A stretch of 51,856 nucleotides of DNA from Candidatus Uhrbacteria bacterium CG10_big_fil_rev_8_21_14_0_10_48_11 (GTDB lineage: Bacteria > Patescibacteriota > Patescibacteriia > GWA2-46-9): the NCBI GenBank assembly GCA_002793855.1, contig PFET01000005.1:58901-110756 (forward strand). Reading direction: 5' to 3'. The position numbers were made by a program, and so were the translations under genes. The notes below the pieces were generated by a model. That model did not search any database. It worked only from the letters and a program-made list of their open reading frames with translations, and was not told where the DNA came from. Below are positions 43,405-51,325 of this stretch, piece by piece (position 1 is the stretch's first letter; every line of letters starts with the position of its first letter).

Positions 43405-44672
43405 CGGCGGAAACGAAGCGCTGAGCGAGCCAGCTTGTCCTGACCCTTGGGTCCAATAAGTGCGAGGCTGAGGTTTTGATTGGTAAACAATTCGTTTGCT
43501 AGTGACTGCAGTTCTGCCGCGGTGACGCGGTTAATTTTTTTAAGGAAGCTGTCAATTGGTTCTGCCTTCTTGTACAAAAGCGCCTGATTGCCGACAAACG
43601 CCGCAACCGAGCTTGAAGACTCCAATCCAATGACTGTTTTGCCTTTAATGTAATCTTTTGCCTTAGTGAGTTCTTGTAAACTGACGAGCTCACGCTTTAA
43701 AATTTCGTATTCGTTCATAATAATGCTGACCGCTTCGGCAAGCTTGTCGTTTGGTACGCCAGCGTTGGTTGCTAGGTAGCCCGTATCGGTGTAGTGCTGG
43801 ACACCGGTCGAAACGTAGTAGGCGAGTCCTTTTTCTTCACGAAGTGAGGTAAACAGTCGCGAGCTCATATTGCCCCCCAGAATGGTTGCTAGTAGAGCTG
43901 CAGCGTACCGTCGTTTGTCGTAGGCATTAACTGAACGTACGCCAAGCATAAGGTGTGATTGGTCGGTAGCTTTGGTGTGAAGCTTTATTGCCGGTTTTAG
44001 CTGCTTTTCACGAACAGCAGGCTTGTCTGGTGCGGCGCCGCGTTTAAGTCCAGCAAAGGAGCGTTCGATGAGGCGTTGTGTTTTGGCGGCCGCTAAGTTA
44101 CCAGCCACTACGATAGTAGTAGCGCTGCCGACGTAGCGTCGATTAAGGTAGTGCAAGAGATTGCGGCGGGTAACGCCAGCAACGGTCGCTTTGGTGCCGC
44201 CAATGTCCCAGCCCGCCGGCTGGTCGCCGTAGAGTAACGCCTCAAAGACGTCCTCAATGTAAGAAGTTGGGGTGTCGTAGTACATGGAAAGTTCCTGCTG
44301 AATGACACCTTTCTCGCGTTCTAGTTCTGGCGTTTGAAAGGTAGAGTGAAGCAGCATGTCGGCAACCCAGTCAACCGCAAGACCAAGGTGCTTGGCGTCT
44401 ACCTTTGCGTAGTAGCCGGTGCGTTCTTTATCCGTAAATGCGTTGTACTCTCCGCCAACGTTGTCCAGCACCTCGGCAACGCTACGTGGCGTTGGACGTT
44501 TTTCGGTACCTTTGAAGAACATATGCTCTAAAAAGTGGGAGAGTCCGTTAGTTCGTTTGGTTTCATATTTTGAACCAGCACGAACAAGGACAAGCACCGT
44601 TACGGTTTCAGCGCTGGGCATGGGTACGACGTAGACGTTGACGCCGTTTTTTAGTTTGGTTGCTTTATACAT
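43401..44672 (-). CDS. M16-family zinc metallopeptidase
   Basis: A 423-residue insulinase-family peptidase. The inverted zinc motif is HFLEH (His46, Glu49, His50), with the downstream Glu in the YNAFTDKERTGYYAKV region. The C-terminal half (SRLFTSLREEKGLAYYVSTG) supplies the R/Y pair of active M16 enzymes. It may degrade peptides or process precursors. Start at ATG 44672; its first bases overlap the end of glyS by 8, so the two are coupled. Confidence 0.92.
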   Translation of the reverse strand: MYKATKLKNGVNVYVVPMPSAETVTVLVLVRAGSKYETKRTNGLSHFLEHMFFKGTEKRPTPRSVAEVLDNVGGEYNAFTDKERTGYYAKVDAKHLGLAVDWVADMLLHSTFQTPELEREKGVIQQELSMYYDTPTSYIEDVFEALLYGDQPAGWDIGGTKATVAGVTRRNLLHYLNRRYVGSATTIVVAGNLAAAKTQRLIERSFAGLKRGAAPDKPAVREKQLKPAIKLHTKATDQSHLMLGVRSVNAYDKRRYAAALLATILGGNMSSRLFTSLREEKGLAYYVSTGVQHYTDTGYLATNAGVPNDKLAEAVSIIMNEYEILKRELVSLQELTKAKDYIKGKTVIGLESSSSVAAFVGNQALLYKKAEPIDSFLKKINRVTAAELQSLANELFTNQNLSLALIGPKGQDKLARSALRFRR

Positions 44673-46044
44673 TGAAGCGTTCTTTAAGGTAAGGTAAGAG
44701 TTCGGAAATAGGGACACGATCTTGCTGCATAGTGTCGCGGTTGCGCACAGTAACCTGCTGGTCGTCGAGACTGTCAAAATCAACAGTCACGCAAAACGGG
44801 GTGCCAATTTCATCCTGTCGGCGGTACCGTTTTCCGATGGATTGCGTTTCGTCGTAGTCGCAGACAAAGTGTGGGGCGACGGTTTTAAGGATGTCAGCGG
44901 CAAGTGTCTGTAGTGGTTCTTTTTTGGAAAGCGGGAGTACCGCCACTTTAACCGGTGCGAGCCAGTAGGGGAAACGCAGTACCACCCGCTTTTCTGTTTT
45001 ACCGTCTGCTGTCGGCGCTTCTTCTTCGTGGTAAGCGGAAGCAAGTACGGCAAGTACAGTACGGTCGACTCCCCACGTTGGTTCAATGACGTGAGGAACA
45101 AACTTGTCATCGGGGTTGTCGGGGCTTGTGTAGTGCATATCTTCACCGCTTGCTTGCATATGCGCCTTAAGGTCATAGTCGCCGCGGTAGGAGAGACCGT
45201 AAAGTTCTTTTCTGCCGAACGGAAAGTCGTATTCCATGTCAACGGTACGCGTTGAGTAGTGGGCGCGTTCTTTTTCGCCATGTTCACGAACGTGTACATT
45301 TTTTTCGTCTATGCCTATATCTTTTAGCCACTGCTGCATTGCCGAGAGCCATGCTTCGAACTGCGTTTGCCAGTCTTCTTCACGTACAAAATATTCTATT
45401 TCCATTTGCTCAAATTCGCGCGTGCGGAAAATAAAATTGCCTGGCGTAATTTCGTTACGGAATGCTTTACCAATTTGCGCTATGCCAAATGGGATGCGTC
45501 GTCGTGTAGTCGCCAGCACTTGCTTAAAGTTAACAAACATCGCTTGCGCGGTTTCTGGCCGAAGGTAGACGGTATTTGCTTGCGCCTCGGCGGGCCCGAG
45601 AAAGGTTTTGAGCATCAGGTTGAATACTTTTGCTTCCGCCAGCTCGTTACCTGCGGGGCTTTTTAGTTTGGCGATAGTTGCCGCGCCGCGCATTTCTTCG
45701 AAACTCATACCAGTAACATCAACACCATTTTCTTCCAGCAGGTGATCAAGTCGGAAGCGTTCATGGGTGACCTTGTCTTCGACCAACGGGTCGGTAAAGT
45801 TGGCCAGATGCCCACTGGCTTCCCAGACCTTTGGGTTCATAATGAGCGCAGCGTCAATGCCTACAATGTCCTGTCGTTCGTGGACAAAACGCTGCCACCA
45901 CGCTTGCTTGATATTATTTTTTAGCTCTATCCCAAGCGGTCCGTAATCCCATGCGTTTGCTAGGCCGCCATAAATTTCTGATCCTGGAAAAATGAAGCCC
46001 CGTTGTTTCGCAAGACTGATGAGTTCGTCCATGGTGGTCATCAT
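44665..46044 (-). CDS. glyS: glycyl-tRNA synthetase, dimeric (eukaryote/Gram-positive-like) type
   Basis: A 459-residue class II synthetase that charges tRNA-Gly. The N-terminus FIFPGSEIYGGLANAWDYGP is the family signature. Motif 2 is AFRNEITPGNFIFRTREFEQ and motif 3 is GVDRTVLAVLASAY, followed by an anticodon-binding domain (VAVLPLSKKEPLQTLAADIL). This is the alpha2 GRS form, not the alpha2beta2 GlyQS form. It lies two bases after the AI-2E-type transporter gene and overlaps the M16 gene. Confidence 0.95.
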   Translation of the reverse strand: MMTTMDELISLAKQRGFIFPGSEIYGGLANAWDYGPLGIELKNNIKQAWWQRFVHERQDIVGIDAALIMNPKVWEASGHLANFTDPLVEDKVTHERFRLDHLLEENGVDVTGMSFEEMRGAATIAKLKSPAGNELAEAKVFNLMLKTFLGPAEAQANTVYLRPETAQAMFVNFKQVLATTRRRIPFGIAQIGKAFRNEITPGNFIFRTREFEQMEIEYFVREEDWQTQFEAWLSAMQQWLKDIGIDEKNVHVREHGEKERAHYSTRTVDMEYDFPFGRKELYGLSYRGDYDLKAHMQASGEDMHYTSPDNPDDKFVPHVIEPTWGVDRTVLAVLASAYHEEEAPTADGKTEKRVVLRFPYWLAPVKVAVLPLSKKEPLQTLAADILKTVAPHFVCDYDETQSIGKRYRRQDEIGTPFCVTVDFDSLDDQQVTVRNRDTMQQDRVPISELLPYLKERFNV

Positions 46045-46046
46045 AG

Positions 46047-47093
46047 TTAAATGGAGGGAGAGCGCATAGAGCGACGCGTTTCTTTATTAAACACTTCTTT
46101 GAGAACAACGCTAGCGGCGGTCGCAACAGGGATAGCCAGAAATGCCCCAGTGAAGCCACCAATTTTCGCACCCACAAAGAAAACAGCAATGGAAAGAATG
46201 GGGGAGAGGCCGACCGCGTGCTCCATAATTTTTGGTGTCAGGACGTTGTTCTCAAAAAGCTGAATCCCGTAGTAGGCGGCAGCGATGACAACAGCAAGAG
46301 TTGGCGAAATGGCCGACGCTAGCAGGACCGATGGTAATGCTCCGAGAAGTGGCCCAAGGTAGGGGATAAATTCGGCGATGCCGGCAAAGAGGGCAAGAAG
46401 AAGCGCGTACTTCATACCAAGAATGGTAAGTACGACGTAGACCAGAAGACCTACCAATCCCATAATGATAAGCTGCGCTCGAAGCCAGCGACCAATTTTG
46501 TCTTGTAGGCGCAAGTAGAGGTCGGCAAGGTAGCGCTGGTAGGCAGAGGGGAAAATAGCGACCGTACGGTTAATGGCACCTTCATCAACGACCAGATAGA
46601 AGGTCATAACGAGCACCATAAAGAACGAGAAGATGCCACCAAAGATACCAATGAGCGTTGTTACTACCCCTTGCGTTGCGGAGGTAAGCGCGCTAGAGAG
46701 CTGTTGAAGCGCTTGCTCTGGCGCAAAGGTATCGACACCAGGCGCCACGGTTGTTACCCATACCATAAAGTGGCTGTAGAGATCGGGAAACGATTGGGCG
46801 AGCGTCCCGACCTCTTCAGCAACCGGTGGTACGATAAGAATAATGGCGGAGCTTAAAACCGCAAACAAGATGGCGTAGATGCCGAGCATGCTGATTGGGC
46901 GTGGCAGATGATGCTTCTGCAACCTATCAACCAGTGGTCGAACTGCAGCCGCTAAGAAGACGGCGGCCAGCATTAGCAGTAAAATATCCGCTGTTACATA
47001 GACTAGCCACAGGATGAGCACTGCTCCCGCTGTTTTAAAAATGGCGGAAGTCGAAATGGTAATAGATGGGTTTTGGTCAGTCGTTGTTGCCAT
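46047..47093 (-). CDS. AI-2E-family (PerM-like) transporter
   Basis: A 348-residue membrane protein of the AI-2E exporter/PerM superfamily with about eight hydrophobic helices. Recognisable stretches are LILWLVYVTADILLLMLAAV with AAAVRPLVDRLQKH, and the C-terminal block GIAEFIPYLGPLLGALPSV, LTPKIMEHAVGLSPILSIAV and GAKIGGFTGAFLAIPV. Family members export small signals or act in ion/pH tolerance; the substrate here is unknown. First gene of the minus-strand set with glyS and the M16 peptidase; divergent from smpB. Confidence 0.9.
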   Translation of the reverse strand: MATTTDQNPSITISTSAIFKTAGAVLILWLVYVTADILLLMLAAVFLAAAVRPLVDRLQKHHLPRPISMLGIYAILFAVLSSAIILIVPPVAEEVGTLAQSFPDLYSHFMVWVTTVAPGVDTFAPEQALQQLSSALTSATQGVVTTLIGIFGGIFSFFMVLVMTFYLVVDEGAINRTVAIFPSAYQRYLADLYLRLQDKIGRWLRAQLIIMGLVGLLVYVVLTILGMKYALLLALFAGIAEFIPYLGPLLGALPSVLLASAISPTLAVVIAAAYYGIQLFENNVLTPKIMEHAVGLSPILSIAVFFVGAKIGGFTGAFLAIPVATAASVVLKEVFNKETRRSMRSPSI

Positions 47094-47099
47094 AGAAGT

Positions 47100-47128
47100 T
47101 AGGCATTCGTGAGTAGGCTTAGTATACT
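47100..47128 (+). promoter_or_regulatory. promoter of smpB
   Basis: TAGGCA (47100-47105), a 17-bp spacer and TATACT (47123-47128). Transcription would start near 47135, about 23 bases before the proposed CTG start. Confidence 0.6.
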
Positions 47129-47157
47129 GGAAAGTAGTACAAATCTCAAAGCATTAT

Positions 47158-47649
47158 CTGGCTACACCAAAGCGAAAAACGATAGAGAACCGTCAGGCGC
47201 GCCACCGTTATGCCATTTTGGAAACGTGGGAGGCGGGTATTGCGTTGTCGGGGTCTGAGGTTAAATCGATAAAGACCGGTCAGGGTGACCTGAAGGGGGC
47301 ATACGTTCGTGTCCGTGCCGGTACGGCGCCCACAAGGCGACGTCAGCTTGTTGCCGAGCTCTTGAACATGTACATTCCGCCGTACCTTAAGGCAGGACCG
47401 CAGCCGAACTATGAGCCACGACGGACAAGACGGCTTTTGTTGCATCGGCGGGAGATGGGCAAATTACTTGGTTTACTGGAGACAAAAGGCTTGACACTAG
47501 TGCCCCTATCTGTGTATACTCGCAACCACCTTATCAAGGTCACTATTGGACTTGGAAAAGGGAAGACTGCGGTCGATAAACGCGAAACAATAAAGCAGCG
47601 AGATATCGATCGCAACGTCCGGCAGCGTATGCTGCGCAGCGTCCGCTAA
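47158..47649 (+). CDS. smpB: SsrA-binding protein SmpB, apparent CTG start
   Basis: SmpB carries tmRNA to stalled ribosomes. The family's conserved N-terminus TIENRQARHRYAILETWEAG is encoded from 47179 onward, and the only sensible start before it is CTG at 47158 (then ATPKRK), giving 163 residues. The first ATG/GTG/TTG in frame, TTG 47218, would delete about 20 essential residues. Later blocks are LSGSEVKSIKTGQGDLKGAY, LVPLSVYTRNHLIKV and GKGKTAVDKRETIKQRD. The tmRNA gene begins four bases after the stop. An unusual CTG start is inferred; an ATG-to-CTG sequence error is possible. Confidence 0.88.
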   Translation: MATPKRKTIENRQARHRYAILETWEAGIALSGSEVKSIKTGQGDLKGAYVRVRAGTAPTRRRQLVAELLNMYIPPYLKAGPQPNYEPRRTRRLLLHRREMGKLLGLLETKGLTLVPLSVYTRNHLIKVTIGLGKGKTAVDKRETIKQRDIDRNVRQRMLRSVR

Positions 47650-47653
47650 CCGT

Positions 47654-48039
47654 GGGGATGCAATGGTTTCGACGGAAAGTTCCTTCCGAAAAAACAGGTA
47701 GAGCGTGAGACAGCTCTCTAATCTCTCTCAAACACATATCTGCCACATCATTGGCACGCAAGGTTCAGAACGCTTTTGCGTCTCTGAGTTTTGCTCCTGC
47801 TCTCGCCTAATATAGCCGAGAGCCATCCCTGCTCTTTCGTCGAGTGAGAGCGATCGGGGTGTTATATTACTCGGCGCTCCTCATCGTGCGGTTCCAACGT
47901 GGTGAGTGAGTACTACCGGAACACAGCTCGTCGCGTCGTCGCCGGACTTCGACGGGTGAAGACTGATCGGCGACTAAACCTGTAGTTTTTTTCGGTTTCC
48001 CCTTTCCAGACAGGGGTTCAATTCCCCTCATCTCCACCA
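47654..48039 (+). ncRNA. ssrA: transfer-messenger RNA (tmRNA)
   Basis: The 5' end GGGGATG followed by GGTTTCGACGG is the diagnostic tmRNA start. The 3' end CAGGGGTTCAATTCCCCTCAT is the T-arm, and CATCTCC-ACCA pairs with the 5' end. The tag reading frame at 47754-47810 encodes ARKVQNAFASLSFAPALA and then TAA, ending in the hydrophobic ALA that proteases recognise. It lies directly after smpB, so the rescue pair is linked. CCA is encoded. Confidence 0.97.
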
Positions 48040-48081
48040 TTTGATAGACTCATAATTAGTTTAATTATATATCTATCAAAT
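48039..48081 (+). terminator. AT-rich hairpin immediately after tmRNA
   Basis: ATTTGATAGA (48039-48048) pairs with TCTATCAAAT (48072-48081). Inside, ATAATTA pairs with TAATTAT around GTT. No T-run follows, so it may be a processing or termination signal. It starts at the last base of the tmRNA. Confidence 0.6.
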
Positions 48082-48164
48082 GTCCTGAACGGAAAGGTTT
48101 CTCTAGTGAAGCTTTGAAGCTGAAGGAAAACCATTCGTTTTTGAGTCACTAGTAATGTGGCAAT

Positions 48165-48181
48165 GCCCCATCGGATGGGGC
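48165..48181 (+). promoter_or_regulatory. infC leader hairpin
   Basis: GCCCCAT-CGG-ATGGGGC forms a 7-bp stem with a 3-base loop, 26 bases before the proposed infC start. TTTTTT follows about 20 bases later. Upstream CTAGTGA/TCACTAG arms (about 48104-48152) make a larger leader. An attenuator of the infC-rpmI-rplT operon, as with L20 leaders elsewhere, is inferred. Confidence 0.45.
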
Positions 48182-48207
48182 GATTTATTACCGTAAGTTT
48201 TTTGCCC

Positions 48208-48792
48208 GTGCGTAGAACCTATCGTCCGAGAGTCATCAAACCTACCGCTCCTGCCTACCGCGTTAATCGACAGATTACGGTGCCGGAGGTGCGGCTGATT
48301 GACGAAAATGACGACAATATCGGGGTCATTGCGACTGCGGAGGCCATCACGAAAGCAGAGCAAGCGGGTTTGGATCTCGTAGAGGTTTCGCCACTTGCCA
48401 AACCGCCAGTTGCCAAAATTATCGATTTCAGTCAGTTTAAGTACCAGCGTGACAAAGAGGTACAGAAAGCGAAGGCCAAGCAGAAGAAACAGGAAATTAA
48501 GGGCGTTAGACTTTCTACCCGCATTGGCACGCACGATCGAGCACTGAGATTATTGCAAGCCGGTAAGTTTCTTGACGAGGGACACAAGCTGAAAGTAGAG
48601 TTGCAGCTGAAAGGTCGCGAACACCAACATAAAGACTTAGCAGCTGAAGTCATCGAACAATTTTTGGTCGAATTGCGAAAACGGTATAAGATAACCGTCG
48701 AGCAACCCTTACAAAAGCAGGGCGGTCGTCTTTCTCTCGTTTGCTACTCTGGTGGTAAAATTGAGGAGCCGAAAGCCGAGGAAGAAGTGTAA
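48208..48792 (+). CDS. infC: translation initiation factor IF-3
   Basis: A 194-residue IF-3 when started at GTG 48208. The N-domain has YRVNRQITVPEVRLIDENDD, then AITKAEQAGLDLVEVSPLAK and PPVAKIIDFSQFKYQ. The C-domain has KGVRLSTRIGTHDRALRLLQ, FLDEGHKLKVELQLKGRE and a Glu-rich tail. It keeps subunits apart and checks start codons. An ATG at 48157 would force translation through the leader hairpin, so the GTG is preferred, though infC starts are often unusual. The rpmI gene follows nine bases later. Confidence 0.93.
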   Translation: MRRTYRPRVIKPTAPAYRVNRQITVPEVRLIDENDDNIGVIATAEAITKAEQAGLDLVEVSPLAKPPVAKIIDFSQFKYQRDKEVQKAKAKQKKQEIKGVRLSTRIGTHDRALRLLQAGKFLDEGHKLKVELQLKGREHQHKDLAAEVIEQFLVELRKRYKITVEQPLQKQGGRLSLVCYSGGKIEEPKAEEEV

Positions 48793-48801
48793 CCATTACT
48801 T

Positions 48802-49023
48802 ATGAAACTGAAAACGAGAAAAAGTTTAGCCAAGCGGGTACACGTGACCGGCGGTAAGACCCAATCCCGATGGGGGAGCGGTGGTAAGTTGCTGCGAAAG
48901 CATGCCGGACAGTCACACTTTAACGCCCGTGAAGAAAGCAACGTGACACAGAAGAAGCGTCGAAGCGGAACGGTACACAAGACGATTAGCAAAAATGTGC
49001 GGCAGTTGTTGCCGTATTCGTAA
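48802..49023 (+). CDS. rpmI: 50S ribosomal protein L35
   Basis: A 73-residue, highly basic ribosomal protein. The usual KLKTRKSLAKRVHVTGGKT start and the HFNAREESNVTQKKRRSG block (KxKT...H....K..KR pattern) are present. It binds the 50S subunit. It sits in the conserved infC-rpmI-rplT order, 10 bases before rplT. No Shine-Dalgarno precedes it. Confidence 0.96.
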   Translation: MKLKTRKSLAKRVHVTGGKTQSRWGSGGKLLRKHAGQSHFNAREESNVTQKKRRSGTVHKTISKNVRQLLPYS

Positions 49024-49033
49024 TTGATACTTT

Positions 49034-49402
49034 ATGCCACGAGTTAAACGAGGCGTTACTCACGTCAAGCGCCGTCGCAACATTTTAAAAGCGGTTAAAG
49101 GATACAAGTGGACGCGTAAAACACGTATTAAGCTTGCCAAGACCGCTATCAACAAGGCAGGTCAGCATGCTTTCCGTGACCGTGCCAAGAAGAAGGGGGA
49201 CTTTCGTCGGCTCTGGCAGACAAGGTTGAACGCTGCCGTCCGTCCGTATGGCATTACTTACTCTCGTTTCATTGACGCTCTAAAAAAAGCGAACATTGAA
49301 ATTGATCGCAAAGTGCTCTCCGCGCTTGCCGCCGAACATCCCAAGGTCTTTACTGCGGTAATGCGAGAAGTGTTGCCAAAGAAGAAAGAGAAGAAACAGT
49401 AG
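49034..49402 (+). CDS. rplT: 50S ribosomal protein L20
   Basis: A 122-residue L20 with the standard start PRVKRGVTHVKRRRNILKAV, then KGYKWTRKTRIKLAKTAINKA. The central RLWQTRLNAAVRPYGITYSR and late LSALAAEHPKVFTAVM complete the family pattern. It is an early 50S assembly protein and, in other bacteria, represses its own operon by binding the infC leader. It is the last gene of the operon. Confidence 0.97.
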   Translation: MPRVKRGVTHVKRRRNILKAVKGYKWTRKTRIKLAKTAINKAGQHAFRDRAKKKGDFRRLWQTRLNAAVRPYGITYSRFIDALKKANIEIDRKVLSALAAEHPKVFTAVMREVLPKKKEKKQ

Positions 49403-49570
49403 GTTGTCGCGAGGTTGCGGGGCTGGCGAGCAGTTTAGCTACGCTAGCTTTGTCCTATGGTCCGTGAGGCCCAGCACCGTTAATCTAACAATAGGGAGTA
49501 CGATCAAGGTTATCTTGTTTTGCGTTATCGGTTCTTTTTTATAGGTAGTGTTGTTTGTCGTCTCCAGCGT

Positions 49571-49644
49571 GGACCCGTGGTGTAGCTGGTTAACACGTCT
49601 CCCTGTCACGGAGAAGATCGCCGGTTCGAGTCCGGTCGGGTCCG
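49571..49644 (+). tRNA. tRNA-Asp (anticodon GTC)
   Basis: A 74-base cloverleaf: acceptor GGACCCG/CGGGTCC with discriminator G, D-arm with AGCTGG, anticodon stem CTCC(CT)GTC(AC)GGAG with GTC at 49605-49607, and T-loop GGTTCGAGTCC. CCA is not encoded. The flanks extend the acceptor helix: TGTCGTCT upstream pairs with AGACGACA downstream (about 49556-49563 with 49651-49658). Confidence 0.97.
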
Positions 49645-49704
49645 CGGTGTAGACGACACAGCGAAAGGTGTTTTTCGTTTAGTAAGGTATTTTTATATTC
49701 AAAA

Positions 49705-49732
49705 ACAGTGCACGCCCTAAAGCGTGCACTGT
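49705..49732. terminator. bidirectional terminator after tRNA-Asp
   Basis: ACAGTGCACGC (49705-49715) and GCGTGCACTGT (49722-49732) pair perfectly around CCTAAA. A-run and T-run flanks serve both strands. Confidence 0.9.
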
Positions 49733-49744
49733 TAGTTTTTGTAG

Positions 49745-50497
49745 CTAGTCTTCTGGGTGAATAAGGTAGGTATCTTTCCGCTGCGCCTCGTCCTCAGACA
49801 GGATGAGGTAGGCCGAGAGGAACACGGCGGTGTAGAAGATGCGAAAAACAATGAGTGGCCAGTCGATAATGATTTTTTCTTGATCAAACACGCCCAGAAT
49901 GACGTACCCAATGAGACTCGTCGCGTAAAAAGTTTCGTAGGGAATACCGACCTTGCCGTTATGCTTCCAAACGAAAAACGTTTTCAGCGCATAATAACAA
50001 AGCAGTAGTAGTGCGATGCCCGCCATGATGCCAAAGATGGTGAGAAACGCTGCACTTGGTTTAGGGTCAACGGTGAAGAAGGTTATGACGGCAGGGTGAA
50101 AAGCGCCCGGTAGTAAAAGTTGGCGAAGGGCAACAGCGGCAGCAATGGTGACAATGGTTGCTAAAACCGCGGCCGCAATTTTGTTTTTAAAAAGTTGAAA
50201 CCCAAGGTAGCTGTAGAGCGCGATACCAGAGCCAAAGACGGAAGATTCTAAAATAAATTCGTTTACGTGGTGAACGGTTGGGTTGAGGTAGCCGCCGACC
50301 ACCATGAGGTAGCGAACAGTAACCGAGAGCCAGACGAGGCCAGTAGCGCCCCAGAACCAAGCGTAGCTGCGCATCCCGGGAGTTAGCGATTTCCATCGTC
50401 TGAGTAGAAAGAAAAGCAATGCAAACGCCGTAGCGCTTACTACGGCGGTAACGAAAGCGTTGAAGAGTATGCCAATGCGGAATGGTTCTGGATCCAT
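49745..50497 (-). CDS. polytopic membrane protein, unknown (about 7 TM)
   Basis: A 250-residue protein, started at ATG 50497, which follows TATGCT by a few bases in a leaderless arrangement. Seven hydrophobic segments are spread over the length (for example FVTAVVSATAFALLFFLL, TGLVWLSVTVRYLMVV, AAAVLATIVTIAAAVAL, LIGYVILGVF). The short cytoplasmic tail is charged (EDEAQRKDTYLIHPED). The topology recalls 7TM receptor-type proteins, but no motif is recognised. Ends at a terminator shared with tRNA-Asp. Confidence 0.7.
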   Translation of the reverse strand: MDPEPFRIGILFNAFVTAVVSATAFALLFFLLRRWKSLTPGMRSYAWFWGATGLVWLSVTVRYLMVVGGYLNPTVHHVNEFILESSVFGSGIALYSYLGFQLFKNKIAAAVLATIVTIAAAVALRQLLLPGAFHPAVITFFTVDPKPSAAFLTIFGIMAGIALLLLCYYALKTFFVWKHNGKVGIPYETFYATSLIGYVILGVFDQEKIIIDWPLIVFRIFYTAVFLSAYLILSEDEAQRKDTYLIHPED

Positions 50498-50528
50498 ACA
50501 CCTTAGCATAGCTTGTTTTGAGGTAACG

Positions 50529-50587
50529 AAAAAGGGCGAGAGACAGGGAGACATACGTGGTGTGTATGGTCCTGCTCTCGCCCTTTT
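50529..50587. terminator. long hairpin terminator
   Basis: AAAAGGGCGAGAG (50530-50542) pairs with CTCTCGCCCTTTT (50575-50587). An inner stem (CATAC/GTATG) lies in the loop. It separates the membrane protein gene from the GC-rich terminal region. A second perfect hairpin GCCCTCC-TT-GGAGGGC is at 50604-50619. Confidence 0.8.
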
Positions 50588-50648
50588 CTTCTTCACGGAA
50601 CCCGCCCTCCTTGGAGGGCCCCGATGGCTGTCAGTGCGGCGGAGCATG

Positions 50649-50882
50649 TTAGCCCCGCCGGGTTACGTTGAGCCACGTGCCGTCGGTGACGGCAACGTAG
50701 CAGTAGACGTTCGTATAGTCCGGCAGCAGGTGGCGACCACCTCCGGTCACGACCGGTTCGGTCAGGGTCGTTACCCGCGGCGTCGGTGACGAGCACGGTG
50801 CCCGTTTTTTCAACGTGGGTGTGGCCACGAAGCACCGTTCGTCGCCGGACTTCAGGACTTCGTTGACCTCCCAGGAGATCAA
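50649..50882 (-). pseudogene. C-terminal fragment of an unrecognised protein
   Basis: The frame opens WEVNEVLKSGDERCFVATPT and ends PDYTNVYCYVAVTDGTWLNV. Its middle reads poorly (KKRAPCSSPTPRV), while another frame over the same bases reads KTGTVLVTDAAGNDP, which looks more protein-like. This suggests a pair of compensating indels, the first at an A6 run near 50805. It may be the downstream part of the protein at 50879-51316, which is entered by a further frameshift. No family is recognised. Confidence 0.35.
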
Positions 50883-51316
50883 CTTGCCTGGATCTTGAGG
50901 GGCGGCGCCGTCATCGTGGCCGGTGACGCAGTGGGCATTGCACCAGCGTTTGCCGCCGCCAGAACAGGCGGCAGCGTCGTCGTTGTTGTGATCGGTGCTT
51001 CCGTCATCACATCCTCAGCCTTGAGCAAAAAATGCTCTGTCTCGCCAGGCGAGGTTTCACTCTCCATCCAGACCGCCGTGAAGACGATCGGATGTTCTGC
51101 CGTAGGCTGCAGGACAGTGGCGTCTGTGCTGATCACGCGGTTGACCTTTGTGCCCGCGGCGAGCCTCTTGACGACGGACGTGCCATCGTCCTGGTAGAGG
51201 CGCTTTACTGTGCCGTCGGTGTTGAAGACCGGTGTCTCCTTCTTGACGAGCAACGGACTGTCGAACTCCTGTTCGTTCGCTTGATGTTGTACGGCATTTA
51301 CCGCCTTGCCGAACAA
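50879..51316 (-). CDS. unrecognised protein with a Thr-rich linker
   Basis: A frame of 145 residues from TTG 51316, with GAGGT six bases before it. A beta-rich region (DSPLLVKKETPVFNTDGTVK, then SVVKRLAAGTKVNRVIS) resembles an SH3-like or cell-wall-type module. A Thr-rich linker (ITTTTTLPPV) and an Ala/Pro-rich end follow. The same frame extends upstream through a single TGA into the membrane protein gene at 51326-51823. The pair could be one gene or two consecutive genes. Confidence 0.45.
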   Translation of the reverse strand: MFGKAVNAVQHQANEQEFDSPLLVKKETPVFNTDGTVKRLYQDDGTSVVKRLAAGTKVNRVISTDATVLQPTAEHPIVFTAVWMESETSPGETEHFLLKAEDVMTEAPITTTTTLPPVLAAANAGAMPTASPATMTAPPLKIQAS

Positions 51317-51325
51317 GGCGCTACC

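Noticed and set aside
47218-47220. TTG 47218 as the smpB start
   Set aside because: It removes the conserved NRQARHRYAI block required in every SmpB.
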